Shown: positions 1-9,474, numbered from the stretch's first letter. The stretch is 9,647 nucleotides of DNA from Planctomycetota bacterium (GCA_027623585.1 JAQBVK010000070.1:1-9647); one strand, 5' to 3'. Made by a program: numbers and translations. Notes: generated by a model not told the origin, from the letters alone.

Positions 1-2666
<2,666 letters not shown>

Positions 2667-2688
2667 GTGCGCTGAATTTTTGCGACCG

Positions 2689-3645
2689 TCAGCGGGGGTT
2701 CCGCACGTCGCTGACCGCACAGGATACGGAGTTGGGGGCCGCGAGCGAAGCCCTGAGCTCCGCGAGCGTGGCTCCCTCCTCGGCCAGGAGGCGGCGGAGT
2801 TCCGCTGCGATCACGGAGATCGCGTCCGGACGCCGGAACAGCGCGGTTCCGATCTGCACGGCGGTCGCGCCTGCGACCGTGAACTCCAGCACGTCTTCGG
2901 CGCAGTTTGCTCCGCCCGAGGCCACGATCGGGATCTGCACGGCCTGCGCGCACTCCCAGGTCAGGCGCAGTGCGAGCGGTTTTACTGCCGGTCCGGACAT
3001 GCCGCCGGTGCCGCCGCCGAGGACCGGGCGGCGTCGCCGCCAGTCCACCAGCATTCCGATCAAAGTGTTGCTGACCGTAAGCGCGTCGGCGCCGGCGCGT
3101 TCGGCGGCTTCGGCGAGCAGCGCGATGCGCGTCACGTTCGGCGAGAGTTTGACCCACAAGGGCTTGCGCGTCGACTCTCGACACGCGCGCACGACCTCGT
3201 CGAGCGCTGCGACGTCGGTCGAGAACTGCATGCCCCCGCTCACGTTCGGACACGAGAGGTTCAACTCGATCGCGGCAACTCCGCGCATCGCGTCGAAGGC
3301 TTCGGTCATGCGACGGAAGTCTTCGGCCGAGTGACCGCCCGCGTTCGCCACCACCGGCACCGGCGCGCGTTCGAGTTGGGGCGCGACCGTTTCGCGCCAG
3401 TAAGCCAACCCCTTGTTCTCGAGGCCGATCGAGTTGAGTACGCCGCCGGTGAACTCGGCCATGCGCGGCGGCGCGTTGCCGTGGCGCGGCTCCGGCGTGA
3501 CCGTTTTCAGCACCAGGGCGCCGAGGTCGGCCGGATCCATGAAGGCCAGCGCCGCGGGATCGTGTCCAAAGGTGCCCGAGGCCGTCAGCAGCGGCGAGTT
3601 CAAGTGCAGGCTGCCGACGCGGACTGCGAGCATTCCGCTCTTCAT
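2689..3645 (-). CDS. pyrD: Dihydroorotate dehydrogenase, class 1B catalytic subunit
   Basis: This flavoenzyme oxidises dihydroorotate to orotate, the fourth step of pyrimidine synthesis, in the cytoplasm. The 318-residue TIM-barrel protein is close to the usual size of about 305. Visible motifs: SGTFG (23-27), Lys47 in LVLKTVT, NSIGLENKG (71-79), ELNLSCPNVSGG (127-138) with Cys132 as the expected active-site base, KLSPNVT (166-172), SNTLIGM (192-198), the flexible loop ending GGMSGPAVKPLALR (214-227), and the FMN-phosphate sites SGG (243-245) and GTA (266-268). A cysteine base with KLSPNVT and SGPAVKP indicates class 1B, which normally works with the iron-sulphur/FAD subunit PyrK and uses NAD+. 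No pyrK is visible here. The ATG at 3645 follows the lspA stop after one base and lacks its own Shine-Dalgarno sequence, suggesting translational coupling to lspA. Confidence 0.95.
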   Translation of the reverse strand: MKSGMLAVRVGSLHLNSPLLTASGTFGHDPAALAFMDPADLGALVLKTVTPEPRHGNAPPRMAEFTGGVLNSIGLENKGLAYWRETVAPQLERAPVPVVANAGGHSAEDFRRMTEAFDAMRGVAAIELNLSCPNVSGGMQFSTDVAALDEVVRACRESTRKPLWVKLSPNVTRIALLAEAAERAGADALTVSNTLIGMLVDWRRRRPVLGGGTGGMSGPAVKPLALRLTWECAQAVQIPIVASGGANCAEDVLEFTVAGATAVQIGTALFRRPDAISVIAAELRRLLAEEGATLAELRASLAAPNSVSCAVSDVRNPR

Positions 3646-3646
3646 C

Positions 3647-4213
3647 CTACTGCGCGGGCGCCGGCTGCTTCAGCGTCAACTGCGCCGCGCCGGTCAGCAG
3701 CAGGACGAAGCCGCTGAAGATGCAGGAATCGGCGAGGTTGAAGATGGGAAAGGGATCGAACAGCCAAGGGATGAAACCCGGCCACCAACCCGGCTCGCCG
3801 AAGCGCACCATCACGAAGTCGCGCACGTGGCCATCGCCGGCCCACGGCATCCATACGGAGAGATTGTCGTAAAGGTTGCCGAGCGCGCCGGCCAGCAATA
3901 GTCCGAGCACGAACACGCCGAGACGATTGTCACGCGCTTGCCGCTTCACGAAGAGCAGCAGGACTCCGACTGCTGCAATCCGCACGATCGTCAGCGGCAG
4001 CGTCAGGGTTTGGCCGAAACCCCAGATCCCGCCCGCGTTGCGCACGCAGTAGATCGAAAGCCAATCGCCGAGCACCGGGCGCGAGGCACCGGCTTCCCCT
4101 ACTGCGGAGAAGGCCCAAGACTTGGTCAGCAAATCAGCAGCCAGCAAGACCGCCACCATCAGAAAGAAAAGCGGGCGCCGGAAGCCCGGCATCGGGCTGG
4201 GCTCAGTCCTCAC
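3647..4213 (-). CDS. lspA: Lipoprotein signal peptidase II (LspA)
   Basis: LspA is an inner-membrane aspartyl protease that cuts the signal peptide from diacylglyceryl-modified prolipoproteins. The 188-residue protein has four hydrophobic segments (about 13-30, 68-89, 97-112 and 163-178), as the family does. Conserved boxes: D27 with K31 in the first helix, RNAGGIWGFG (58-67; family NxGxxFG), AGALGNLYDN (108-117) with catalytic Asp116, HVRDF (129-133) and FNLADS (158-163) with catalytic Asp162. Two things are odd. The family GNxxDR box reads DN here, and the two catalytic aspartates are 46 residues apart rather than about 18 as in E. coli. The added stretch is Trp/Pro-rich and should lie on the external face. 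The GTG start at 4213 overlaps the upstream gene by 11 bases and has a strong GAGGAAGG eight bases before it. An in-frame ATG at 4192 is the alternative. Confidence 0.95.
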   Translation of the reverse strand: MRTEPSPMPGFRRPLFFLMVAVLLAADLLTKSWAFSAVGEAGASRPVLGDWLSIYCVRNAGGIWGFGQTLTLPLTIVRIAAVGVLLLFVKRQARDNRLGVFVLGLLLAGALGNLYDNLSVWMPWAGDGHVRDFVMVRFGEPGWWPGFIPWLFDPFPIFNLADSCIFSGFVLLLTGAAQLTLKQPAPAQ

Positions 4214-4577
4214 CGAGCAAGCCTTCCTCAGCCGCCGCTTGGCACTTCACGCAAAACTTGGCGTAGGGCACGACCTGGAGTCGGCGATCCGGGATCAAGG
4301 CTTCGCAAGAGTCGCAGGTACCGAAGGTGCCGGCGTCCACTCGATCGAGCGCCTCCTGCACGTTCTGCAGGATCTCGTCCTCGTTTTCGATCAGGCCGAG
4401 CTGGAACTCCCGCGAGTAGCCCTCGGAACCGAACTCTTCGGATTCGTCCGGCGAGGCGCCGTCATCCGAGAGCAGCACCGACTCCTCCATGCGCTCCACT
4501 TTGGCACCGAGATGGCGGAGGATGTCCATCAGGACGATCCGGTACTTGGTCTGCTTGGCTTTCGGGAGCTTGGCCAT
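4203..4577 (-). CDS. TraR/DksA-family C4 zinc-finger protein, probable RNA polymerase-binding regulator
   Basis: Proteins of this family reach into the secondary channel of RNA polymerase and modulate initiation, often together with ppGpp. The 124-residue protein has a basic N-terminus, a helical region rich in charged residues (about 10-80, expected to form a coiled coil), the box DRVDAGTFGTCDSC (78-91) and a C4 zinc finger with Cys88, Cys91, Cys109 and Cys112, which is the family spacing. It is shorter than E. coli DksA (151). The segment where the coiled-coil tip should fall (about 36-52) is strongly acidic (SDDG, SPDESEE) but lacks the DxxDxA tip motif of E. coli DksA, so a ppGpp-cofactor role is not assured. 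It is the first gene of the operon with lspA, pyrD and secA, and divergent from the xer gene across 48 bases. No clear Shine-Dalgarno sequence precedes the ATG. Confidence 0.9.
   Translation of the reverse strand: MAKLPKAKQTKYRIVLMDILRHLGAKVERMEESVLLSDDGASPDESEEFGSEGYSREFQLGLIENEDEILQNVQEALDRVDAGTFGTCDSCEALIPDRRLQVVPYAKFCVKCQAAAEEGLLGED
4222..4229 (-). promoter_or_regulatory. Shine-Dalgarno sequence for lspA
   Basis: On the minus strand GAGGAAGG ends eight bases before the GTG at 4213. It lies inside the last codons of the upstream TraR/DksA gene. The in-frame ATG at 4192 has no comparably placed purine run, so this site favours the GTG as the true start. Confidence 0.65.
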
Positions 4578-4589
4578 CGCGCTAATCTG

Positions 4590-4602
4590 AGGGTGGGACC
4601 CT
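4590..4602. repeat. Short perfect inverted repeat in the divergent spacer
   Basis: AGGGT and ACCCT flank a 3-base centre. In a transcript starting near 4610 on the minus strand this would form a 5-bp hairpin in the leader, about 12 bases before the regulator's ATG. It could be an operator half-pair, a leader hairpin or chance; no U-tract follows it, so it is not a terminator. Confidence 0.3.
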
Positions 4603-4612
4603 GCTAAAGGCC

Positions 4613-4616
4613 GGAG
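4613..4616 (+). promoter_or_regulatory. Ribosome binding site for the xer gene
   Basis: GGAG lies nine bases before the ATG at 4626 and supports that start. It abuts the predicted minus-strand -10 element, so the signals of the two divergent genes are interleaved. Confidence 0.5.
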
Positions 4617-4646
4617 ATCTTACGGATGCGCGCAAGACCAGGTCAA
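4617..4646 (-). promoter_or_regulatory. Predicted sigma70-type promoter for the regulator-lspA-pyrD-secA operon
   Basis: On the minus strand a -35 box TTGACC (4641-4646, five of six consensus bases) and a -10 box TAAGAT (4617-4622, four of six) are separated by 18 bases. Transcription would begin near 4610, giving a leader of about 33 bases before the ATG at 4577. The -35 box lies inside the divergent xer coding region and the spacer covers its start codon. This is an inference from consensus matching only. Confidence 0.4.
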
Positions 4647-5579
4647 ACCAAAGCCGAGGGACACTTCACGGCGCTCTCCTCGCGACGTGCCGAATGGCTC
4701 GGCGCTCTTGCGGCTGAATCCGGTCTGTCGCCGAACACGCTGGCTGCCTATCGGCGTGATCTGACGCGCGCTCAAGAGTTTCTCGCCGCTCGGGGCCTGC
4801 GGCGATGGGAAGACCTCACGCCCGATTTGCTCGCGAAGCTGATGGCGGAGGCCCGTGGGCGCGGCGCGGCGCCGGCCTCGCAACAGCGCCTCCTGTCCAG
4901 CCTGCGCAGCTTCTACCGCTGGCTGCGCACCGAAGGGCTCCACGAGGGGCGGGATCCCACGCGCGGCGCCGGGCGCCTGCGGCTCTGGGAGCGCCTACCG
5001 CGCGTCCTGTCTCCCGAAGACGCGCTGCGCCTGCTCGACGTGCCTCCTGAGGACCATCCCCTCGGACTACGCGATCGTGCCCTGCTCGCGCTGCTCTACG
5101 GCGGCGGCTTGCGCGTCTCGGAAGCGGCCAACCTGAGCATGGATGCGCTGATGCTGCGCGCGCATGCCGGAGATCGTGCGGCGGGAGTGATGCGCGTGAT
5201 CGGCAAAGGCGACAAAGAGCGCCTGGTGCCCTTCGGCGGCGAGGCGCGGCGCCGCGTCGAGCAGTGGATCGCCGAGGGCAGACCCCGACTCTCGCCGCAG
5301 TGCGATCGGCTGCTGCTCAGCAAGAGCGGTCGCGCGCTCGATCGTCATCGCGCCTTCCGCATCGTGCAGCGCGCAGCCGCGCGCGCGGAGTTGCGAGAGG
5401 AGGTGCATCCGCACACGCTGCGGCATTCTTGCGCCACCCACCTGTTGCTCGGCGGAGGTGATTTGCGCGCAGTGCAAGAGTTTCTCGGTCACGCGGACTT
5501 GCGCACGACCGAACGCTACACCCACGTCGAAGCGGAGCAATTGCAGGCACTGCACAAGCTCCACCATCCGCGCGGTTGA
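4626..5579 (+). CDS. Xer-type site-specific tyrosine recombinase (XerC/XerD family)
   Basis: Xer recombinases resolve chromosome dimers at dif sites near the terminus through a covalent 3'-phosphotyrosine intermediate. The 317-residue protein has the N-terminal SAM-like core-binding domain (about 20-105; SPNTLAAYRRDL at 35-46, SFYRWL at 95-100) and the C-terminal catalytic domain. All six catalytic positions are visible: Arg163 in GGGLRVSEAANL, Lys194 in GKGDKERLVP, His263 and Arg266 in HPHTLRHSCATHLL, His289 in LGHADLRTTERYTHV and nucleophile Tyr298. The C-terminal LHKLHHPRG resembles XerD, while HPHTLRHS and DLRAVQE also resemble XerC, so I do not choose between them. A chromosomal Xer is more likely than a phage or integron integrase given the length and housekeeping neighbours. 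A few extra residues (about 176-187) precede the catalytic lysine compared with E. coli XerD. The start is supported by GGAG nine bases upstream. The stop lies 15 bases from the convergent uvrC end. Confidence 0.93.
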   Translation: MRARPGQTKAEGHFTALSSRRAEWLGALAAESGLSPNTLAAYRRDLTRAQEFLAARGLRRWEDLTPDLLAKLMAEARGRGAAPASQQRLLSSLRSFYRWLRTEGLHEGRDPTRGAGRLRLWERLPRVLSPEDALRLLDVPPEDHPLGLRDRALLALLYGGGLRVSEAANLSMDALMLRAHAGDRAAGVMRVIGKGDKERLVPFGGEARRRVEQWIAEGRPRLSPQCDRLLLSKSGRALDRHRAFRIVQRAAARAELREEVHPHTLRHSCATHLLLGGGDLRAVQEFLGHADLRTTERYTHVEAEQLQALHKLHHPRG

Positions 5580-5594
5580 GTGTCCGGGCTCTGC

Positions 5595-7406
5595 TCAAGG
5601 CAGGACGCGTCGCAAGTGCTCTTGGAGCGGCTCGATCAACTCCCACGAGATTCCTGGCAGCGCCGCAAGATCGCGCGGATTCGCATCGCGAAGCTGGCTG
5701 AGTTGCCCCGCGCACCAGTCGAGCAAGACCGCTCGCCGCTTCGGTCCGATGCCTGGCACTTGCTCGAGGACCAGGCGCAGGTTTTCGCGCCGTCGACGAT
5801 GGAAACCGATCGCAAAACGATGGGCTTCGTCGCGGATTCGCTCGAGAAAGAGCCGTTCCGGAGTGCCACGCTCGAGAATCACGGGATCCGGCCGGCCGGG
5901 TAGGAACAAGCGTTCTTCCGCGGCGACCGGGCCGCGTCCTCGCCGCGCCTTGGCCAACGCGATCACGGGCAGGTCCACGCCTCGCGGTCCGAGCACTTCG
6001 AGCGCGGCAGAGAGTTGCGGACGCCCGCCGTCGAGGACCAAGAGATCGGGCAAGCCTTCGTCGGCGGCGCGCTTCACGAGCCGCGCCACGATTTCGCGCA
6101 TCGCGCCGGGGTCGTCGTTGCCTTCGCCGCCGCCGATGAGGTAGTGCCGGTACGCCTCGCGCGCAGGCCGTCCCTCGACGAAGCGCACGCGGCTCGCGAC
6201 CCGATCCTGGCCCTGCAGGTGACTCGCGTCCACGCAATCCACCACACTCGGCAAGGCGCAGCGCGCGATCTCCGCCAAGCGTTGCGCCGCAACTTCCCAG
6301 GCTGCTCCCGAAGTCTCGCCTCGCTGCGCGCGCGCGTTCGAAGCAGCCATGCGCACCAGAGCGCGCCGCTCTCCGCGCGCCGGAGCGAACACGCGCACCT
6401 TGCAGCCAGAGCGCTCTGAGAGTCCTGCGGCGAGCGATTCAGCGTCCTCCGGCATCGCGGAGACCAGGATTTCCGGCGGCACTTCATCCGTCGGCGAGCG
6501 GTAGAGAGCGGCCAAGAGTTCGGAGACTGCGGCGGCCGGGTCTTCCCACAACGGCACGCGTCCCTCCCGCGTGTGCAGCCACGCCCCGTCGCGATACTGC
6601 AGCAGCGCGAAGTGGCCGCGTTCGTCGAGTCCGAGGACGTCGAAGTCACGGCCGGCTTCTAGCCTTACCTTCTGCGGTTCAGCGAGCTCCGCCAGCGCGC
6701 GCGCGCGATCCCGCGCGCGGAGTGCGATCTCGTAGTCCTCGCGCGCGCTCGCCTCCGCCATGCGGGTTCGTTCGGAACGCAGCCGCGCCGCCACCTGCCC
6801 GCCGAGAACCTCGCGGGCCGCGTCGAGCCGCTCGGCGTATTCCTCCGCGCTGACCTTCCCGACGCAAGGTCCGCAACACAGCCCGATTTCATACTTCAGG
6901 CAAGGCCGTGCGCGGTTGGCGAAGGCATGGTCCGAGCAGTCGCGCAAACCGAAACCTTGCATCAGCAACCGCTTGGTCCGCCGCGCCACTCCCGCGCTGG
7001 CGTAGGGCCCGTGAAAGAGACCATGTGACCCGCGCCGTCGCGCCAGGCCGAGCCGCGGAAAGGTGTGGGCAGTGTCGAGGTGAACGTAGAGAAAGGATTT
7101 GTCGTCCTTGAGCAGCACGTTCAGAGGCGGCTGGTGATGCTTCACCAATCGGTCTTCGAGCAGGATCGCTTCACGCTCGGAGTCGGTGACGCGGAACTCG
7201 GCTGCGACTGCGAGCGCGTGCAGTTCGCGGAGCCGAGGGCGCCCGTCCCCGCCTTCACGCAGATAGGCGGCGACGCGTTTACGCAAGTCGAGGGCTTTCC
7301 CGACGTAGAGCACCTGTCCGGCGCGGTCCAAGAACAGATAGACGCCGGGACGCGCAGGCGCGGAACGCAACTGCTCGGCGAAGCCCGGGGCCGGAGCGTC
7401 GTTCAC
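5595..7406 (-). CDS. uvrC: Excinuclease ABC subunit C (UvrC)
   Basis: UvrC makes both incisions around a DNA lesion after UvrB is loaded. The 603-residue protein is typical in length and looks intact. The N-terminal GIY-YIG nuclease (about 17-100, 3' cut) shows PGVYLF with Tyr23, LYVGKALDLRKRV with Tyr34, Glu84 in ILLED and Asn96 in PPLNVLLKDDKS. A cysteine cluster follows (Cys157, Cys169, Cys177, Cys178, Cys181), matching the family's metal-binding pattern. A UVR motif for binding UvrB lies near 207-240. The RNase H-like nuclease (5' cut) has Asp393 in VDASH, DDPGAMREIV (431-440), Asp459 in LDGG and His529 in RDEAHRFAI. Two helix-hairpin-helix elements end the protein (VPGIGPKRRAVLL at 550-562, LPGIS at 583-587). 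The GTG start overlaps the uvrB stop in GTGA, and no Shine-Dalgarno sequence precedes it, so it probably depends on uvrB translation. No terminator with a U-tract is visible before the convergent xer gene. Confidence 0.97.
   Translation of the reverse strand: MNDAPAPGFAEQLRSAPARPGVYLFLDRAGQVLYVGKALDLRKRVAAYLREGGDGRPRLRELHALAVAAEFRVTDSEREAILLEDRLVKHHQPPLNVLLKDDKSFLYVHLDTAHTFPRLGLARRRGSHGLFHGPYASAGVARRTKRLLMQGFGLRDCSDHAFANRARPCLKYEIGLCCGPCVGKVSAEEYAERLDAAREVLGGQVAARLRSERTRMAEASAREDYEIALRARDRARALAELAEPQKVRLEAGRDFDVLGLDERGHFALLQYRDGAWLHTREGRVPLWEDPAAAVSELLAALYRSPTDEVPPEILVSAMPEDAESLAAGLSERSGCKVRVFAPARGERRALVRMAASNARAQRGETSGAAWEVAAQRLAEIARCALPSVVDCVDASHLQGQDRVASRVRFVEGRPAREAYRHYLIGGGEGNDDPGAMREIVARLVKRAADEGLPDLLVLDGGRPQLSAALEVLGPRGVDLPVIALAKARRGRGPVAAEERLFLPGRPDPVILERGTPERLFLERIRDEAHRFAIGFHRRRRENLRLVLEQVPGIGPKRRAVLLDWCAGQLSQLRDANPRDLAALPGISWELIEPLQEHLRRVLP
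7403..7406 (-). promoter_or_regulatory. uvrB stop / uvrC start overlap (GTGA)
   Basis: The uvrC GTG (7406-7404) and the uvrB TGA (7405-7403) share two bases. With no purine-rich ribosome site upstream of the GTG, this arrangement predicts termination-reinitiation coupling of the two repair subunits. Confidence 0.8.
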
Positions 7407-9397
7407 GGCCCAGCGAACTCGAGTTGCAGGGCTTCGAGCCGGCGCAGTTCGTCGCGCATCCGGATCGCCAATTCGAAGTCGAGGCTGGATGCGGCTTGCA
7501 ACATCGCGCGCCGCGCCTCGGCCAGGCGCCGTTGGATGGTCTCCGGACCGAGCGGCGCGCCTTCGGCGACTTCAGCCCCTCCCGCAGAGGCATCGAGAAT
7601 TCCCGCCAAGGAATCCGCGATCTTCTTGCGGATGCCGCGCGGAGTGATTCCATGCACGCGGTTGAACTCTGCTTGTACGCTGCGGCGGCGCGTGGCCTCG
7701 TCGAGCGCGGTGCGCAGCGCGGGCGTCTCACGGTCGGCGTAGAACACCACGCGACCGTTTTCATTGCGCGCCGCGCGTCCGCTGGTCTGGATCAACGAGG
7801 TTGCCGAGCGCAAGAAGCCTTCGCGATCGGCATCGAGGACCAAGACCAAGGCGACCTCGGGCAAGTCGAGTCCCTCGCGCAACAAATTGATTCCCACCAG
7901 CACGTCGTAGACACCGAGACGGAGGTCGCGCAACAGCTCGGAGCGCTCGATCGCGTCCACGTCGGAGTGCAAGTAGCGCGCGCGCACACCCTGCTCCTGC
8001 AGAAACTCCGTGAGGTCTTCCGCCGACCGCTTGGTCAGGGTCGTGACCAGGACGCGGTTGCCGCGCTCGATGGTGCCGCGGCATTCGGCCAGCGCGTCTT
8101 CGACTTGAGCCTGCGCCGGTTTCACCACGCAAGCCGGGTCGAGCAGACCGGTCGGCCGCACCAACTGTTCGACGACTCGGCCTTCGGCGAGCAACAGTTC
8201 GCGCGCGGCGGGCGTCGCCGAAACGTAGAGCGCTCGTCCGAGGAGGCCTTCGAACTCGACTTCCTCCAAAGGCCGGTTGTCGACCGCGCACGGCAGTCGG
8301 AAACCGTAATCGACCAGGTTCCGTTTGCGCGCTCGATCACCGATGCTCATCCCATAGATCTGCGGCAGCGAAACGTGGCTCTCATCGACCACGCACAGGA
8401 AGTCCTTCGGGAAATAGTGCAGCAAGGTGAAGGGCGGCTGACCGGTGGTCCGGCCCTCGAAGTGCCGCGAATAATTCTCGATCCCGGAGCAGAAGCCGAG
8501 TTCCTCCAAGTCCTCCAGGTCGGAAAGCGTCCGCCGTTCCAGCCGCTCGGCCTCCAATTCTTTGCCCGCACTGCGCAACTCGCGCAGGCGCTGGTCGAGC
8601 TCCGCCCGAATCCCGAGCAAAGCGCGCGGCAATTTCTCTTCCGGCTGCACGTAGTGGCCGACCGGAAAGATCGTCGCGCGCTGCGGTTCGTCGAGCACTT
8701 CGCCGGTCAAGGGATCCACCACCAACAGCGACTCCACCCGCTCGCCGCCGAGTTCGATGCGCAACACGCGATCTTGTTCGTGGATCGGCCACACTTCGAT
8801 CGCGGGACCGCGCAGGCGGAAGCCTCCCGGCCGCCAATCGATTTCTGCGCGCACGTGTTGGGTGCGGACCAGGCCGCGCACGATCTCCTCACGTCGCGCC
8901 GGCGCGCCGACCGACAAGCGCAATGCGAGGCCGCGGTAGTTCTCCGGATCGCCGAGGCCGTAGATGCACGACACGCTGGCGACCACGATCACGTCGCGCC
9001 GGCTCACCAAGGCCGCCGTGGCACCGTTCCGTAGGCGGTCGATGCGTTCGTTGATGCGTGCATCCTTCTCGATGTAGGTGTCGGTGCTCGGAACGTAGGC
9101 CTCAGGCTGGTAGTAGTCGTAGTAGGAAACGAACAGCGAGACCGCGTTGTGCGGGAAGAGATCGCGAAACTCCTGATAGAGTTGCGCCGCCAGCGTTTTG
9201 TTCGGCGCGATCACCAAGGTTGGCGCCTGCAAGCGCTGGATCAGGTGCGCGACCGTGAAGGTTTTGCCGGAACCGGTGACGCCCAACAGGACTTGCCGCG
9301 CGCGCGGATCGGCAAAGCCACGCACCAGGGCCTCGATGGCCTCCGGCTGGTGACCGCGCGGCGAGAATTCGCTGACGAGGCGGAAGGACTGGGACAC
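7403..9397 (-). CDS. uvrB: Excinuclease ABC subunit B (UvrB)
   Basis: UvrB is the helicase-like core of nucleotide excision repair: UvrA loads it, it verifies the lesion, then recruits UvrC. The 664-residue protein is of normal length. Visible in order: Walker A GVTGSGKT (39-46), APNKTLAAQL (64-73), the damage-probing beta-hairpin YYDYYQPEAYVPSTDTYIEK (92-111), ASVSCIYGLGDPENY (140-154), CSGIENYSRHF (303-313), Walker B DESH (338-341), YVSATP (391-396), RPTGLLDP (414-421), LHSDVDAIER (476-485), LLREGLDLPEV (505-515) and motif VI QTSGRAARN (537-545). A C-terminal UVR motif (about 624-658) matches the UvrC-binding domain. Motif VI has Ser where E. coli has Ile (TIGRAARN). The start is a GTG at 9397, chosen because it gives the family N-terminus before SPRGHQPEAI; no good Shine-Dalgarno sequence precedes it. 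It is first in a two-gene operon with uvrC. Confidence 0.98.
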   Translation of the reverse strand: MSQSFRLVSEFSPRGHQPEAIEALVRGFADPRARQVLLGVTGSGKTFTVAHLIQRLQAPTLVIAPNKTLAAQLYQEFRDLFPHNAVSLFVSYYDYYQPEAYVPSTDTYIEKDARINERIDRLRNGATAALVSRRDVIVVASVSCIYGLGDPENYRGLALRLSVGAPARREEIVRGLVRTQHVRAEIDWRPGGFRLRGPAIEVWPIHEQDRVLRIELGGERVESLLVVDPLTGEVLDEPQRATIFPVGHYVQPEEKLPRALLGIRAELDQRLRELRSAGKELEAERLERRTLSDLEDLEELGFCSGIENYSRHFEGRTTGQPPFTLLHYFPKDFLCVVDESHVSLPQIYGMSIGDRARKRNLVDYGFRLPCAVDNRPLEEVEFEGLLGRALYVSATPAARELLLAEGRVVEQLVRPTGLLDPACVVKPAQAQVEDALAECRGTIERGNRVLVTTLTKRSAEDLTEFLQEQGVRARYLHSDVDAIERSELLRDLRLGVYDVLVGINLLREGLDLPEVALVLVLDADREGFLRSATSLIQTSGRAARNENGRVVFYADRETPALRTALDEATRRRSVQAEFNRVHGITPRGIRKKIADSLAGILDASAGGAEVAEGAPLGPETIQRRLAEARRAMLQAASSLDFELAIRMRDELRRLEALQLEFAGP

Positions 9398-9474
9398 AGA
9401 GCCAGGGGAACAGAGATATTCTAGGATGATCGACCCGGCATACGCGCCGGCCCGAACGCTACAGAGGAAACGAC
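9398..9474. promoter_or_regulatory. Divergent spacer between uvrB and the zinc-ribbon gene
   Basis: The 77-base spacer should hold the start signals for both flanking genes. On the minus strand TAGAAT (9418-9423) resembles a -10 box for uvrB, but no convincing -35 box lies 16-18 bases upstream. ACAGAG occurs three times near here (9396-9401, 9410-9415, 9461-9466), and CCGGC/GCCGG forms a 5-bp inverted repeat around a 6-base centre (9435-9450). I see neither a CTGT-N8-ACAG LexA box nor a GAAC-N4-GTTC box, so there is no sequence sign of classical SOS control of uvrB. Confidence 0.35.
9464..9468 (+). promoter_or_regulatory. Shine-Dalgarno sequence for the zinc-ribbon gene
   Basis: GAGGA lies six bases before the ATG at 9475. 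It is the best-placed plus-strand ribosome site in this spacer and fixes the start of the terminal gene. Confidence 0.65.

Noticed and set aside
4551..4625. A plus-strand promoter for xer (TTGGCT with TAATCT, or TTGGCC with TAAAGG).
   Set aside because: The spacings are 22 and 29 bases, outside the usable range, and the -10 matches are weak.
5582..5606. Possible hairpin (CTGC-5-GCAG, or GTCC with GGAC) between xer and uvrC as a shared terminator.
   Set aside because: Stems are only 4 bp, the two pairings compete, part lies in the uvrC coding region, and there is no U-tract on either strand.
5317..6237. A 306-codon minus-strand frame spanning the 3' ends of xer and uvrC.
   Set aside because: Very Arg/Ala-rich shadow of two confident genes that also crosses their convergent boundary.
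6690..6760. GCGCGC-rich runs looking like simple repeats.
   Set aside because: They are in-frame Ala/Arg codons of the UvrC UVR region and reflect GC-rich codon use.
7424..9034. A 536-codon plus-strand frame opposite uvrB.
   Set aside because: Antisense to the conserved UvrB frame and rich in Arg/Gln/Ala without a family motif; a composition artefact.
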